From Setophaga petechia (lineage: Eukaryota > Chordata > Aves > Passeriformes > Parulidae): a stretch of 64,000 nucleotides of DNA. Positions within the stretch are counted from its first letter, which is position 1; every line of letters starts with the position of its first letter. Below are positions 20,271 through 33,735 of the stretch, piece by piece. The notes below the pieces were generated by a model, which was given only the letters and a program-made list of their open reading frames with translations, was not told the origin of the DNA and did no database searches. The DNA lies in contig JANCRA010000025.1 in NCBI GenBank assembly GCA_024362935.1, positions 13,046,936-13,110,935 of the forward strand. Direction: 5' to 3'. The position numbers and the translations under genes were made by a program.

Positions 20271-23200
20271 ACTGAAGCCAGCCCCTTGCTTCACCCTGGT
20301 ATCTGCCACTGGGCCACCTCTGCACTGAGGTTTGCCAAGGCCATGCTGGGCTGCCTGGTAACTCCTCGAGCTCTCTGGGAACCCTGGGCCCCATGAGGAG
20401 GGACAAGAGTTTGCGCAGCTGTAGAAGGTAGCAAAGAGAATGTGGATGGTGCCTCACCCTTGCCTGCTGGAGCACTGGCTGCTGTGGTCTGTGGCATGGC
20501 TGTGAGGCAGTGTGACAGCCTTGAGGAGCAAAGTTTGGGAACCGTCTGTCCAGGCATGCCTGCAGGAGTGATAGGACAGGGCTGTAAACAGCTCGGAGCT
20601 ATGGGTACTGTCAAGGTTGCTGTACATCCCCGCATGGATTGTTTTAGGGCCTCTGTACTGGGAAATAGAAAATCTTCTGAAAATGGCTTTCAGCTAATGG
20701 CCTCCTTGAACTAGCTCTGAAAATTGTTGAGGTACGCACATAAACCAAGCAATTTCCAGTGACTTCCAGCAATTTCAAGAAAGAATGTTTGAAAACCATG
20801 TTTCCTATGTGTCTATAGCCTTGTGTAATGGTACCCATGTACATCCTAACACTCGGCAGTATTGCAACAGTGTTTAAAATGGCTTAAGTTCTAAAAGAGA
20901 TCAGGTAAGGCTTTTCAAAACAGTTTCAGAAGAGCAGGACTTCCCTTTCTTCGTAAAGGAAAAGTTTGCATTTGTTCAACATGACAGGGTGTCTTTTTAA
21001 CACTGTCTGGATTGCTAAAATATGGCACAAATCAGCTTAGTTACTGATGTGTTTGCTGTACTGATGCCTTCACTAACCTGAAGGAATAGGCTCTATTTTA
21101 ATCATCATTTAAATTTATCTGCTACTGAAGCATTCATGGCTCTGCCTTTATGTACAGATTCCATATTACGGATTCTGTTGACTACTTAGAGGTTAAACAT
21201 TTAGGTTTCACTCTGCTTTTTTCCTTCCTTTTTGCTTTAAGTTGGAGGCAAGGCGAGTTGAAGGACTCTGAGGCCCTAATCCTGCACTGAGTTCCCCATG
21301 CATATAAACATCACTATCAACATTTGGCTGTGGTTTGGCAGAGCAACAAAAGCCAGCAGTGCAGCTCCTATTATTGGCTCCAAAATGGGGTGGCCACATG
21401 ATGTGAAGCGCTGACCTGGTATTCATTCACCCTGCCTGCTCGAGTTAATTCAAGAAGTTTTTGACAGGTTAACTTTTTACTAGCAGACTTTATGCCGGCT
21501 CAGGTGTCACTGTGCTGAGCTCCAGCCAGATCAGGTATCGTCTGCACCCCTGTGCCTGGCACATGGCCAGAGCAGGATTGGTGTTGGCCCTGCATCCTGA
21601 GCTCTGGCTCATTCAGCAGCAGCCTGATCACATGCCTTGGCCTGATCCCGATGAAATTTGTACTCCTGGGGGATCCAGCAATGCACAGACGTGGTTTTAG
21701 TGATTGTGGAGCTGCAGTCACACACAGGAGCTGTACTGGGGTGTTGCCCAGTGTGAATTACCTTTGTAGGATTATTTTTGTAGTTTGTGCTGATTAGCCA
21801 TCAGGTTAATAAGCAAAAGATTGGGGGCAGTAGATTTTTTTTGTCTGCAGATGAGCTGTGTTCAGATCAGCTGTAGAGCATCACAACAGACATGGAGAAT
21901 TTCCGTGGAGTGAGGAGAAAGAGGTGGCATCTCCCAGGCCTGTCATGGCAGGGATTCCCTGTCTGGAGGCAGTGGGATCCCTCACAAGAAGGCTGAGTCC
22001 AGTAGACATCAGGCAATGTGTGAAGGAAATGTGGCACAGAAGTGTCTCAGTGATTGTTGCATTACTCATAACTGGCAAAGCTACAAGCAAGTTCTACAAG
22101 TCATTCTCAAAGAGTGCTAATGAAGGCTTTCACCATATTATCCCAAACTCAGCTACAGAATTTTACCATGGAAATAATGTGGAATTTCCTCTCCCTAAGC
22201 CTTTCAAACCACATTTGAAGGGGAGCAGGAAAAGGTGTGCTCTTCAAGGCAGAAAAGCTTACCTGAAATACTTTTTTTCTTTATATCTTGGCACATTGTG
22301 TGTAGTATCTCTTGTGTGTAGCCAGCAGAAGTTAGAAATAGATGAAGCATTTCCTGGAGACTCTAAAGTTCTCTTTCTTACTTCTTATATACTTAGACCA
22401 TCTGTCCTTCCTTGTGAACAGTTAAGGTTTACATGTTGAGTGGAACAGCCTGGAATTTGGATTTGTAATCCTAATCTACTGTAGTGTTGATCTGGGGGAG
22501 AGGAAGGCACAGAAGTTACTATTCCAGCAGATTTTTATTTGCCAGTGTAAGTGACAGATGTTTGGAAATAGAGGTTTAGAAAGACAAAGTACAAAGTGCA
22601 TGAAAAGGGCCAATTTATCTCATGGTTGTTGGGTTGACTTTGTGTTTCCAGGAGTAAAGGAATATGTGCCATGTTTTTCATGATCTCATGTGGTATAAAT
22701 AGGAGGTGGTAATCACCATGTGATAAACTGCATTTTATTAAAAATCCCTGCCTGTCTCTTAGGCACTCTGATGGCTGCATCATCCCCCTGGAACCATCTC
22801 TAGCATTCCAGCTCCTCAAGCAGCCCCTGACAGCCATGCTCTCTTTTAGAAAGCACTTGCCAGATAAATGCTTCATTTTTTTTCTCCAGTTACACGGGTA
22901 TTCAGTGGAGACTGTACAGTTTTGCTTGGCAGGGGTTCAGGAGGATTCACATAACTCACTCATGGCTTCTTTGATTGGAAGCAGCTCATGCTGATAAAGC
23001 TGCACTGTTGTCCATCCTGCATCTTTTATTGCATGGTTGGGTATAACATCCACCAGGTCTCTCTCTAGCTCCCATCTCAGCCTGGCCTCGTTTGTTACTT
23101 TTGCCTGTCAGTTTGCAGGGTAAATTTTGGCTCAAATTAGTCATTTAAGAGATAGCAAAGTCCTTCCTTAGCCTTACTTTTCTTCTGCCATCCTACTCCA

Positions 23201-23617
23201 TGTGCTTTCTGCATTTTCACAGCTTCAGTGCGGAATGAAAAACTTTTTGAATTTACCCACAGGAATCTTTTCGGCCTTTGGCTTTTTTTTTGCCTCTGGG
23301 CAATGGCCATTGGGACTGCAGGACAGGATCGATGCAAAAACACTTGACAATAAAGCCCATGCCCAGCTAACCCTTCTCTCTCTTTTGATCCATTTAAACT
23401 TAGATGCAGCCACAGTTTTCCTTCACAAGTTGGCTTCCAGAACTTCTTAATCATATTTGAAGCATGACCACAAAAATCAACTAAGTTTGATACAACCCAT
23501 GGTCTTAAACTGGGTTTAAAGTTGGTTTAGTGGAGCTTCTTCAAATTCAGTTTGGGGAATGTTTTTTTGTGTATGAATGAAACCAAAAGGGTGCTTTTGG
23601 GACTGTTGCAATAGGAC
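20271..23617. other. Gene-free intergenic stretch
   Basis: No exon or strong repeat recognised. Open frames are short and overlap without conserved domains. Confidence 0.55.
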
Positions 23618-23868
23618 AGTAGTTTATGGTTTTAAACTAAAGGAGAGTGAGTTTAGACTGGATACAAGTTTTCTACTGAGGGTGGTGAAACACTGACACA
23701 GAGAGGTGGTGGCTGCTGCATTCCTGGAAACATTAAAGGTCAGGTTGGACGGGACTCTGAGCAACCTGGTCCAGTTGAAGATGTCCCTGGTCATTGCAGG
23801 GGGTTGGACTAGGTGGCCTTCCAAGGTCCCCTCCAGACCAAACTTTTCAATGCTTCTGTGATTCTGTG
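23618..23868 (+). mobile_element. CR1 LINE 3' end
   Basis: Sense CR1 3' end: GTTTAGACTGGATACAAG, AGAGGTGGTGGCTGCTGCAT, a GGTCAGGTTGGACGGGACTC block, GGTTGGACTAGGTGGCCTTC, then CTTCTGTGATTCTGTG at the tail. Strongly 5'-truncated. Confidence 0.92.
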
Positions 23869-23924
23869 TTGCATGTGTGCATACCTGTGTGCCTGCACAC
23901 ACACATATAAATCAGCATAGGGTG

Positions 23925-24160
23925 TTCAGTGAATGGATTCCCTTTGGAATCCATGCTGGTTTTTTATTTTTATGATCTTTCATTTTTGATCAGAGAATAT
24001 AACTGATTTAACTGATCAGAGGCTTTTTTGGAAATTGTAATACTGGGATCCTTTTGCCTCTGAGCTTTGTTGTGAAGACTAGGGCACTATGAAGCTTTCC
24101 TTCAAAAACAAACTGGGTTTTTGTGCTTTGCAGGCTTCATGTCTCTAATAGGTGCTACAT
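23925..24160 (-). mobile_element. Old CR1-like fragment, reverse (tentative)
   Basis: GGAATCCATGCTGG, ACTGATCAGAGGCTTTTTTG and ATACTGGGATCCTTTT resemble reversed internal CR1 sequence, but the match is weak. A perfect 9-bp hairpin (ATGGATTCC / GGAATCCAT, 4-nt loop, 23933-23954) sits at its edge. Confidence 0.3.
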
Positions 24161-24599
24161 GAGGATGTATTTTAGGATTACGTGGTTTGTCCTGCACAAA
24201 GTAATTCTCATGTGCTGTGTATTTCCTGGAATCAGGTGGTATATTCAAAATACAATGTAGTGTGGATATATGGTTAGATGCTAGGGCAAAATTCAGAGCT
24301 AATGTCTCAGTGCAGACTCCAGCTATAGATTGAAGCCTTTTGGATTTGGGTATTTTCTTCAGGTCTTGTTTGTATTTCAGTCAGTAGCTGACAAGAACAG
24401 AACTCTGCAGATATGAGGGGGAATGGTCAGAGGGTGTGAAGTGTGGGAGGACAGGATTATATTCCCAGTTTTGCTGTTAAATTCACCAGCGACTGTTGCT
24501 GCTGTAACAGATTGAACAAGTGTAAATGAAAGGATTGCTTGAAGAATCAAAACAATTTGTGACTGTCCAGACAACTCCCTCGAATGCCATGTGCCTTTC

Positions 24600-24627
24600 A
24601 TGTCTGTCTGTCTGTCTGTCTGTCTGC
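24600..24627. repeat. (TGTC)n microsatellite
   Basis: Six or so uninterrupted TGTC units. Confidence 0.95.
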
Positions 24628-26837
24628 TTCTGTGGGACAGGACTGTCTGGTGCTCAGAGCAGGTGACCTGGGCCCCTGCCCACGGGCAATTCCCCAGGTT
24701 GGCCATGCATGTCCCACCCTTCAGGGCTTATGTGGAGTTTGGTATTCAGTGGTTAAAATCATCAAAGGGAAAGTGCTTTGGGAGGGCAGGATGTAAAACC
24801 TCAAACCTGAAGTGTTTGCAGTTCATTGTATTGGGTGCTATTTTAAATCTTGGGTGCTATTTTAAGTGTTGGGCTTTGTCATTTCTTCCTTAGCAGTAGC
24901 AAAGAAGATGGAGATGGCAGAAAATATCTGATGCAATCGTTATTATTAAAAGCAGTGCCACAAAAACAAAGAGACCTTTCAGGTGGTAATTGCTTTCATA
25001 AGCCATTCCTGGGGATTGAACTCTGAGACCTCCACAACTTGATCTAATAGGGACAGCCCCTGCAGTCACAGCAGAAACATGTGTGTCTGACATGCTGTGT
25101 GGTACCTGTTAGAGCAGCAGGTCTGTGAAATCTTCCTTTGTAACAGCTGTTTAGTCCAAAAGCCAGCAGAGGAGGATGAATGCTCTGTGTGTGCAGCTCC
25201 ACTGACAGCCAACACGTTCACCCTGGGATGGGGAGATGCTCTGGGCAGAGCATCTCTCTCTGCAGTCAGGGTGGATGGAGCATTACTGGCCTGTGAGTAA
25301 GGGGGATTTGGCTGTCAGGAAAGCTGCTCCCTGTGCTCTCTGTCAGAAGCTGCAAGGAGGAAAAGGCATCAGTCTCTGGGCTTTCCAGTCAAGCCTTGCA
25401 TGGGCCCCCCAGAGTGAGGGCCAGGGACAAGTCATTCATATATTCTTGCCACAGTGAGAGTGAAAGGTAACCTCACAAGAGGATGAGCTCAGCTTGGGGA
25501 GGGTACTGATGTAGCTGAAAGTTTTTGTACCCATGGATTACTGCAGCATTACTTTTGACTCCTCCCTCTCTGGACTGTGGCCACCAGCACATTTTCAGGT
25601 AGTAAATGGCATTCTAAAATTGGCAATTCACTTGAATTAGACCAAGTTATGTCACCTGCCTTCTGAGCACCGGCTCTGAAGTAAGTTCTTGGAGGAAAAC
25701 TGAAAAATAGGGCAATACTGTTTTGGAAACATGCTGTGAAAATGAGATTCACAGTTAGAGCTTGGCACAAAGGTGAGAGTTAGAAAATACAGTTTAATAA
25801 GGAAGGCAGGCTAAAGACACAGAATGTGATATTTAATGGAAGATTTGGATTGCATTGGCCAAAGGAAGGTTACTGTAACATTTTAATCCTGGAAGTACTA
25901 GTGCAGAGATTGTTTGTGCTAAATTCCTCTGATTTTCTGAAAGTTACCTGGTGCAACTATATGGGTGTGCAAAAAAATGGTTGCAAAGGGATGTTCCTTT
26001 CAGAAACTTCCTTTGTTCTTGCTTCTGTTCTTGGACTCTAAACTCTAAACCCCCATTAAGGCAATTAAATTCACCAACATGTGTGATCTATCTGTGCACG
26101 ACAAAGATCTTGTGAATCCTCTCTAGAAATGTGGGGGTAAAATTAAGGGCAGACACACAACAGGGCAGGAAGAAAGTATAGAGTTCACCATGCTGGAGTG
26201 GAAATATAAATGGGTAGAACAAAATCTCTGTTTTACACTTGTTCTTTCAACTTGTGTCTACACTTTTCATTAAAAAAATCCATAATAAACCTTTGCCTAC
26301 AATATAATGTAAATTAATGTGTGACCAGACCCCCCCTTATGTACAAAGAGAATTCAACTTTCTCTAGTTCTGAGGGTTTCAAATTTTTTTAAATGTGTAC
26401 ATAGAGAAAAGTATAAGCTAGAAATATGGCTTTTACTTCTGTTTTTTTTCCCCAGCATACATGCTGACTAAATTATGTGGAAAAGCCTCTTTTCTTTCCA
26501 CTGTTTCACCCTTGAGATCCAGTATTTTCCTAGTCTTGTCAGTGTTGACGTTCCACGCTTTTTGCCAGCAGTCCTGATCTGTGTTCTTTAGGTTTCTTTT
26601 GGAACAGTGAGGAGATTATTCCTTGATGCCCTGAAGCAGGAAACACAAACAAAAATCTTCAGGTGTATTGAAATCTGTGAAAATATTTACAGAATGGCAA
26701 TAATTGCCACAGGACATGGGAAGCACCAGGTAACTCATTATTAGTCCTTTGCATATCCATGTGGCAAAAGATGTCTGATCATATAATACCTACCTGGAGC
26801 TCTGTAGCATTTCAGGTTCCTTTGCAGGTTTTAGCCC

Positions 26838-27115
26838 TGCTTCATCCACGATGAAACTGAGCCCCAGAGTGTGTGTTCTTCATGGATGGGAATTGAGTAC
26901 CTGCAGCTTACCCTTGTTTGAGGTCTGGGGTGTTTGGGCTCTCGCTGTCTCACTCTAGGTGCCCAGAAGTGCAGGCATGAAATGAGGTTTTGGAAGCTGA
27001 GAGCTGAATGACTTCCCAGCATCACATGCTGGGTTTGTTGCAGGGCCAGGAATCCAGCCCAGATCTCCTGGCTCCCTACCCACTCCCTGAGCAGCAGGGC
27101 CAGTCCTCAGCTCTG
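26838..27115 (-). mobile_element. Ancient amniote SINE/LINE-like relic
   Basis: GATGAAACTGAGCCCCAGAG, then GAATGACTTCCCAGCATCAC, GCAGGGCCAGGAATCCAGCC and CAGATCTCCTGGCTCCCTAC follow the order of a widespread amniote repeat 3' region (MIR/L3-like, with matching GGGGAAACTGAGGC and CCAGGTCTCCTGACTCCC blocks). It is diverged; family and orientation are uncertain. Confidence 0.45.
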
Positions 27116-30100
27116 TTTCAAGGGATCCTAGAGAGCACTGGCATTTTAGCAAGTCAGCTGGCAACTCCACTCTGTTTTGTTTAGAATGGTTCACATTCTT
27201 CCATCTAATTCCCACACTGAAAATTTCCAGCTTCCTATTTTTCCCAAGCTGTCCCAGCAAGACATATTGAATATGCAGAGATGGTGGCACACACGTGCTT
27301 TTCCTGAAGCAACCCCTCAAAGTTTCTTCTGGATGTTTGTTTTACTCCAGTTCCTGTAATCCCCAAAGTGACATTAAACAGATTCTTTTGTTTAACCTTT
27401 GTATGAAACTCTCTGTGTCCCTTTATTTGTTAGGATATGTGGTTTTAGTTACATTTTGCTACATTCCCTTGTGTGTGGAGGAGATGCTGTGTAAATGAAA
27501 ACACATTATAATTATTACACACCACGCACAAATGTCTCCTCAGACATCTCCCATGCATGCCTTCTCTAGAACATATTTTTGAACGTGCACATCACTGTGT
27601 TTTCAAACCCATTCGTGTAGTAAATAACTTCTTTCTCTCTACAAGTGTTCACTCAAAGTGTTGGGAGAGCATCTCAGAGGCAAAAGAAATTGTGCCTGAG
27701 AGCAGGAGCAGGAGCCTTGCTAGCCCATTTCCTGATGCTGAATCTCTCTGTACAAAGCTGGCACTGGGCTTGACTGAAGAACTGCATGCTGTCAGCACGA
27801 GCAGAGTCAAGACAGTGAAAAAGCTGGCTTCTGCTTCAAGAGAGGAAGTTATTTTGCTGGAACAGCATAAATCCTTAATAGGATTTCTTGCTTCCCCTGC
27901 AGTGTAGAGACTCAGGCAATTCCCTCTTTCATCCTACACCTTGCCTGCTGCAAGGATGGTGCACATATCCTCAGACAGCAGCTTTCTGAGGTCCACACCT
28001 GCAAGCAAACCTCTAACCCCCATATGAAATGCAGCCTGCTTCCCTCTCCTGCAAGATGAGCAATTCCTGTCTTCTCTGTGGACACACTGGGTTTTTTGGT
28101 TGGTTTTTTTTTGTTTGTTTTTTGGGTTTTTTTTGCAGGACAAACAGATTTTTCTTTGCAAGAACTTTGTAGTTGTCCAATAAAGGAGAGGTTGCAATCC
28201 AGATGTACAGCTGTTCCACCTACAGAAATTCCCTATCCCTGTCTAGTTCACTTACTCAATAGCATGTTGCCAGAGAGAATAAATATGTTCAAGAGATTGG
28301 AGAAAGAATCTCCAGGACTGTAAATATTCTTTTGGATTGTAGTGTAAAGTAGATAATTGTAATTTTCTCTATTTGAGTGGCAGTTGGAAGAACTTAACCT
28401 GCTGGATTTCTCCTGCTGAATGTGTGTTTTCCCTTAAGTTTCAAGGGGAAAATAAACACTTTTTTTTTCTTTTAAAAAAAGCTATCTCCTGTAGACTGTT
28501 CAGTTGTGTGTGGTAAATTCTGCACAAGGTTTAGTGTGAGCATGGACTAAATAGTAACAATATTTAATTATTTAAACATATTATTTAGTGTAAGTAATTA
28601 ACAATTATATACACTAATATCAAAATATCCAAATACCTTTCTGAAGTTTGTAGGATTGTAGTGATCAGAACTGGGCAGCCTTATCCAGCTCAGCTGCACC
28701 TGCTGTGGGAACAGTGACTTTTAAATCCATATTTGAAGGGCTGCAAAATGTGGGTGTTACAATCTGGACTCTGGGAACAACTCAGGGCCAAATTCTCTGG
28801 TGCCAGTCACTCATGGGCTTGTACACTGCTTTCTGAGTAGATGAGGTGTTAGATAAGCACCTACTTTTTCCAGATAATTTAACCCCTTGGAGTTAAGTTT
28901 CTGGTGGCTACAACATTTTTTGTGTCCAAAGCAGGAAAGGACAAACAGAGTTTTCCACAGGCACCTCTGAAATGTGATTCCTTGTTTTGAAGCCTAGGTG
29001 TGGGCTGAGCTATTTGGAGGATGAAATTGCCACTGGTGGAGTGCAGGATGTGCTCAGAAAGCCTCACCATGGGTGGAAAGTCAGTCTGGTGACAACTTGC
29101 ACTGGCTGTGTTGATGTAAAGCAAGTTTTGATTTTGGTTAGCCCTGCTGGGCAGGCAGAGCTGTGGGAGGAGGAGATGGATGCTATTCTCGTGTCTCTAC
29201 CAAAATGTCACATTAGAGTTCGTGTTGGCGAGAGAAGCAGGAAAAAAGCACAGCTTTTTTTGGAAAGCTTTTGGATAGCTTTGGCAGTTAAAATATCTAT
29301 ATAATATGCTTTGAAACTGAGGCAAAGTCAATGAAAATGAACAAATTTGAATAAAGTGCGCTAGCAGCTTCAGTTACTTTTGCAGTTGTTCTTTTTTTCC
29401 TTTTTGGGAAGGATTTACAAAGCAGCAAATGCTAGCACAAATACTGGAAACTTCATCTCTTACAAATCAGGTAATTTTACACAGAGCCATCTTTCAAGCT
29501 AATGCTTTGTTATCAGGTTTTTAACACACTGATTTTTTTTCCCTTTTTTTGTTATCGTGTTCTTGCACTTCAAGGCCTTGACCTGATAACAAAAGGGCTT
29601 TGGCAGCATCTTAGCTTTGTGAAGTTCCTGTCCAGGAGGCTGATGTTCATTCTCTGTGCAGTTCTGCCCTGGGCCTGTGGCAGTGAACTTAAGATCTGTA
29701 ATAGGATACCTTTATCTTCTGCAGTTCAAATTGCACGTAAATGATTGGTGCATGAAGCTGAGATACAAAATTATCTCCTTTTTGATACAAATGTGTATGA
29801 AGTCTATTCTCCAGACAGTTTGAATAGGTTTAGCTTAAATCTCTTGCACCCAGAATTAACAGGAAATTCCTTCATTGAAGTGTGACAGTATAGAAGATAA
29901 GTTCTGAAATTGGTTTAATTGATGTCATCTCCTGATATAGACAGGGCTTTATTTATGGTGCTTCAACCTTTACTAAGTTTATTTTTAATATAAAACACAG
30001 TAAGCATGCTTGGAAAAAAAAAGTTTTTTCTCTTTGGTTTGGAAACTGTTTGTGAAAACTGTGAAGATGATGCAATTACACACTTGGGCATTATTCCCAA

Positions 30101-33100
30101 AACGTTCTGTATTTGAATCCACTGTATTTGAGCAGGAGCAACATTTAATTGACAGCAGAAGTATTTGATGGTTGAAAGAATTGAAAAAGCAAGCAGATTT
30201 TAATTTTGATCCAAATTCAGCAAAAATGAGTAGGCATATACTTACTTTCAGGCACCTGGTTTAATGCTTTGCTGAATGGAGTAAAGCTGCACCACAGTTT
30301 TACTGTTTTAACCTGTCACTCAACCCCTCCTGCACCTCTCTTTCTCTTTCTGTAAGGAAAAACAGTGGCTGTCGGGGTTGTGGGGTTTAAGGCATGGGTG
30401 TATGTGCTTGCTTTGCCAGTCTAGAGTGGAGGAAAAGCTGACCATTATTATTTTTATTAGACTAGACTTCATAAGAACCTCTTTGAGGAGTCTGTTAGGA
30501 AGGATAAAAATTATAATGAATTTGGATTTATTCCAATGGTTTACTGTTTGCTTTGGAAAGGTACATGTCAAGCATTGCTGGCAGTGATTTATTGACAGAA
30601 GGGTCTTGATCTGACCCAATCTGAGGCTGGTCCCTGTGACCTTCACTGAGGTGCAGAATGTGCAAGACACAGCAGCAATCAGTGCATCTCCATTTCCTCC
30701 AGTCATTCACTCTTGGAGAATTAAGAACCACTGCAGCAACAGCTCAACTGTACTTTGAATATTTGATCTCCTTTGGCAGTTGATGTAATGATTACAGAGT
30801 GTGGGACAAGCTAAAAGGAATCTATATCCAGAGCAAAAATAAGGTCCAGGCCTGTGAGATGTGGAGACATAAATCTTGGTTTGGGAATGTCTCCACTGGG
30901 ATGGGAGTAGCTGGACAGCCCTTTAGGGAGGATGAAGGTGCTCCATGCTTTCCAAGATGAGAGTGAGGAAGAGAACACTTGAAGTCATCCAACTGTTTCC
31001 ATCCCCTGGCCTGTCCTAAAATCTCCACAGAGAAGTTGCTTTGACTTGGATTGCCTTGCTCTGCCTCCTTGCTCATGTTGTCAGGGAACTTTGTGTTCTT
31101 ACGCTTCCTGACCTCCAAGGAGGGCTGATGGCTGTGCTCATAACCACCATCATCTGAGCCTAGAGTCTCAGACAAATCCTGCAGGCAGCATCAGCTCCCA
31201 GCAGGACCAGGGCTGCCCTCCTGTCACTGTCATTGAGGGTCTGTGCTGTGGTCAGATACAGCAGGTAGCAAACCAGCTCCCAGGGTTGGCCTCTGGAAAA
31301 CAAAGAATGTTCTTCTTTTCACTTTTCTCATGTCTTACTCTCCTCTAGGGTTAATCCTTTGTGTACATTTAACATTTGGGAAAGCTAGATATTAGCTAGA
31401 AGGCCTTAAGGGATGGAGTCTTTCATTCTTGGAAATCTGATGTTGGAGACCAGCAGCATGGGCTTCCTAATCCTGCCTGGGCTTGTGTTTCAACCTGACC
31501 CTCCGTGGCTCCTTTGAGGGGACCTGGGGAACATTTTCTGAAGATGAAATTGTTAGTGCAATTGAAGGAGATGGGGTGTTTGTCTGGCAAGGAAGCTGTG
31601 GCTCCGTGGGCATCTTAAATAAGCTGCTGGTCGGTCAGCAGAGGATAATGCTTGGTACTTCTTTCAAATATATGTATCTAGATTTGTTAGATTTATAATT
31701 TTACATAGTAGAACTAGTCTAATTTCTTATGGGACTTTCCCATATAAATAGAGGATGCTAAGAAGGTTTCAGTTTGTGATTATGGATGATTGCTGAAGCC
31801 CCAGAAACCCTGGTATTATAGTAGTCGTGGGAACAAGAGGAGCAAAATTTGGGCCAGACATGTCCTGGTTTAGGACTCTGGCTCTCAGCTGAGGCTGCCA
31901 ACATGCAAATAGATTTCTCATGTAAAATGGAACTGGATGGCTTGGATCTGTCCATGGGAATATCACAAATGTGGAGAGTTTCCAGACAGCTATATACCTG
32001 CAGGGATGGGTCTGTGTTGCTTCTTTCTCGATTTCAAAAAAATCTAAATCAGCTTTGTTTCAGCATATGCAGCTTCTGCTGAGTCTCTTGCACTTTTCTT
32101 TGGGACATCTTGTGCTGGTCTCAGTGGACCAGGCTGGCTCAACACTAGGATTTAATCTGCTGTAAGAGTGAGTATGAGTACCACTGAAATCCCTTTGAGA
32201 GGAAGGAGGATCATGTCCTGATTAATCTTTGGAGTTTGCTTCTTTTCTTGTAGAGGGTGAGATGGTCTTGTTCCAAGTGAGCTCATTGCCTGTCATGAAA
32301 TACTGTGTTGAAAATGACAATGTTCATTAGGCTATACATATATTTTGTATCTTTCACAAATGAGAAATTGTTTTATTCATAGAACCATTATCCTTCATAC
32401 ATATTCTGCTTTTAAATGGCGAAAATATTTAGTATCTGGCCACTTTTGTTGTCTGGTTTATTTGCAAGCTTCCTCCATTCTTGCTCTCCCTCGTGAGGCA
32501 CTTCAGGGACAGCTGTCACTGAGTCTGCTGAGACTGGCAGGTATATCTTGGCATTTGCTGCACTACATGCCCTGGTGACAGTGAGGCTGGATGTCATTGG
32601 CCAGCGGAGTCATGGAAAAATGAAAGGGCAAGGTAATGGTGAAAGGAAATCTGGGTCTGTCAGCAGGGGTGACAGGTGATGAGATGCAGAAAAAGGTACT
32701 GCATGAGCACATCAGGAGATAAAACCGAGCCTGTAAGTACCAAAAGAAACAAGCAGGATATAAGCAGGAATAATCTGCCTTTCCAGCAGACAGACAGTGC
32801 GTAACAATTCAGTGAGGCAAGGCAATGTCAAGACAAAAGGGCAGACACGATACGCTGGGATACTTTAAGAAGGTTTTATTACACCTTCTGTAACACCCCA
32901 GCTGTGTCTGGACCTATGGAGGTGGCTCCAGTTGCTGGTTAAGTAATAATTGCAATACAAATAAATGAATGCATTTAGGTCTGCTGAGGTTGACACCAGC
33001 AGAGCAATGTGGTGGTACAGTGCTGAGGGAGGACAGGCTGGCAGCAGGGGAGCAGCACAGAACCAGACTAGTCAGGGTGTGGTGAGATAAAAGATGATTT

Positions 33101-33146
33101 AGGTTCCTGTGTGAAGACTGCAATTTACCTTCAAGTGATTTGGGCT

Positions 33147-33188
33147 TTTTTTTCTTTTTTTCTTTTTTCTTTTTTTTTTTTTTTTTTA
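33147..33188. repeat. Poly(T)-rich tract
   Basis: A T homopolymer with single C interruptions, ending in a run of about 20 T. Confidence 0.95.
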
Positions 33189-33414
33189 ATCTACACTCCC
33201 TCTAAAACTGGTTCAGCTGAATGGGCAAGTATGTGACTTTAATGAGATTCCTGAAGTCTTAGTAAGAGCTGTGGTTAAGGCCTGTCTGCCAGAGGCAGAT
33301 GGATAGCAGGACGTTATGATACATCTCTCGATGCTGTCAGCAGCAGGTCCATGGCACAGAACCAGAGGGCAGGGATTCCCCTTGGAGCAGCACATGGAAA
33401 GCCTCCTTCCTGGG

Positions 33415-33735
33415 TGTGCTGGTTTTGGCTGGAGTAAAGTTAATTTTCGTCATAGTAGCTGGTATGGGGCTGTGTTTTGGATTTGTGCTGAAAACACTGT
33501 TGATAACTCCAGGATATTTTGGTTATTGCTGAGCAGGGCTTGCACAGAGTCAAGGCCTTTCCTGCCTCTCACCCCACCCTGTCATTGAGTGGGCTGGGAG
33601 AGCACAGGGATTTGGGGGGGATTAAAGCCAGGACAGCTGATCCCAACTGGCCAAAGGGATACCCCAGACCACATCAAGTTGTGCTCAGTAGTACAAGCTG
33701 GGGTGAGGAGGAGGAAGAGGGGTTAAACCATGACA
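33415..33735 (+). mobile_element. Avian endogenous retrovirus LTR, partial
   Basis: Starts with TG in TGTGCTGGTTTTGGCTGGAG and continues with GTAGCTGGTATGGGGCTGTG, GTTGATAACTCCAGGATATT, CAGCTGATCCCAACTGGCCA and GTGCTCAGTAGTACAAGCTG. This is the layout of a common avian ERV LTR U3 region. The right part fades after about 33735. No internal gag, pol or env sequence is next to it, so it is a solo or truncated LTR. Exact family not assigned. Confidence 0.65.

Larger units (their letters stand above)
24628..33414. other. Gene-free intergenic stretch
   Basis: About 8.8 kb without a recognised exon. AT-rich, with T-runs (28106-28136, 28459-28468). An ancient repeat-like piece lies at 26838-27115, a 13-bp inverted repeat at 29506-29593, and a long C/T-interrupted T tract at 33147-33188. 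All open frames are short. Confidence 0.55.
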
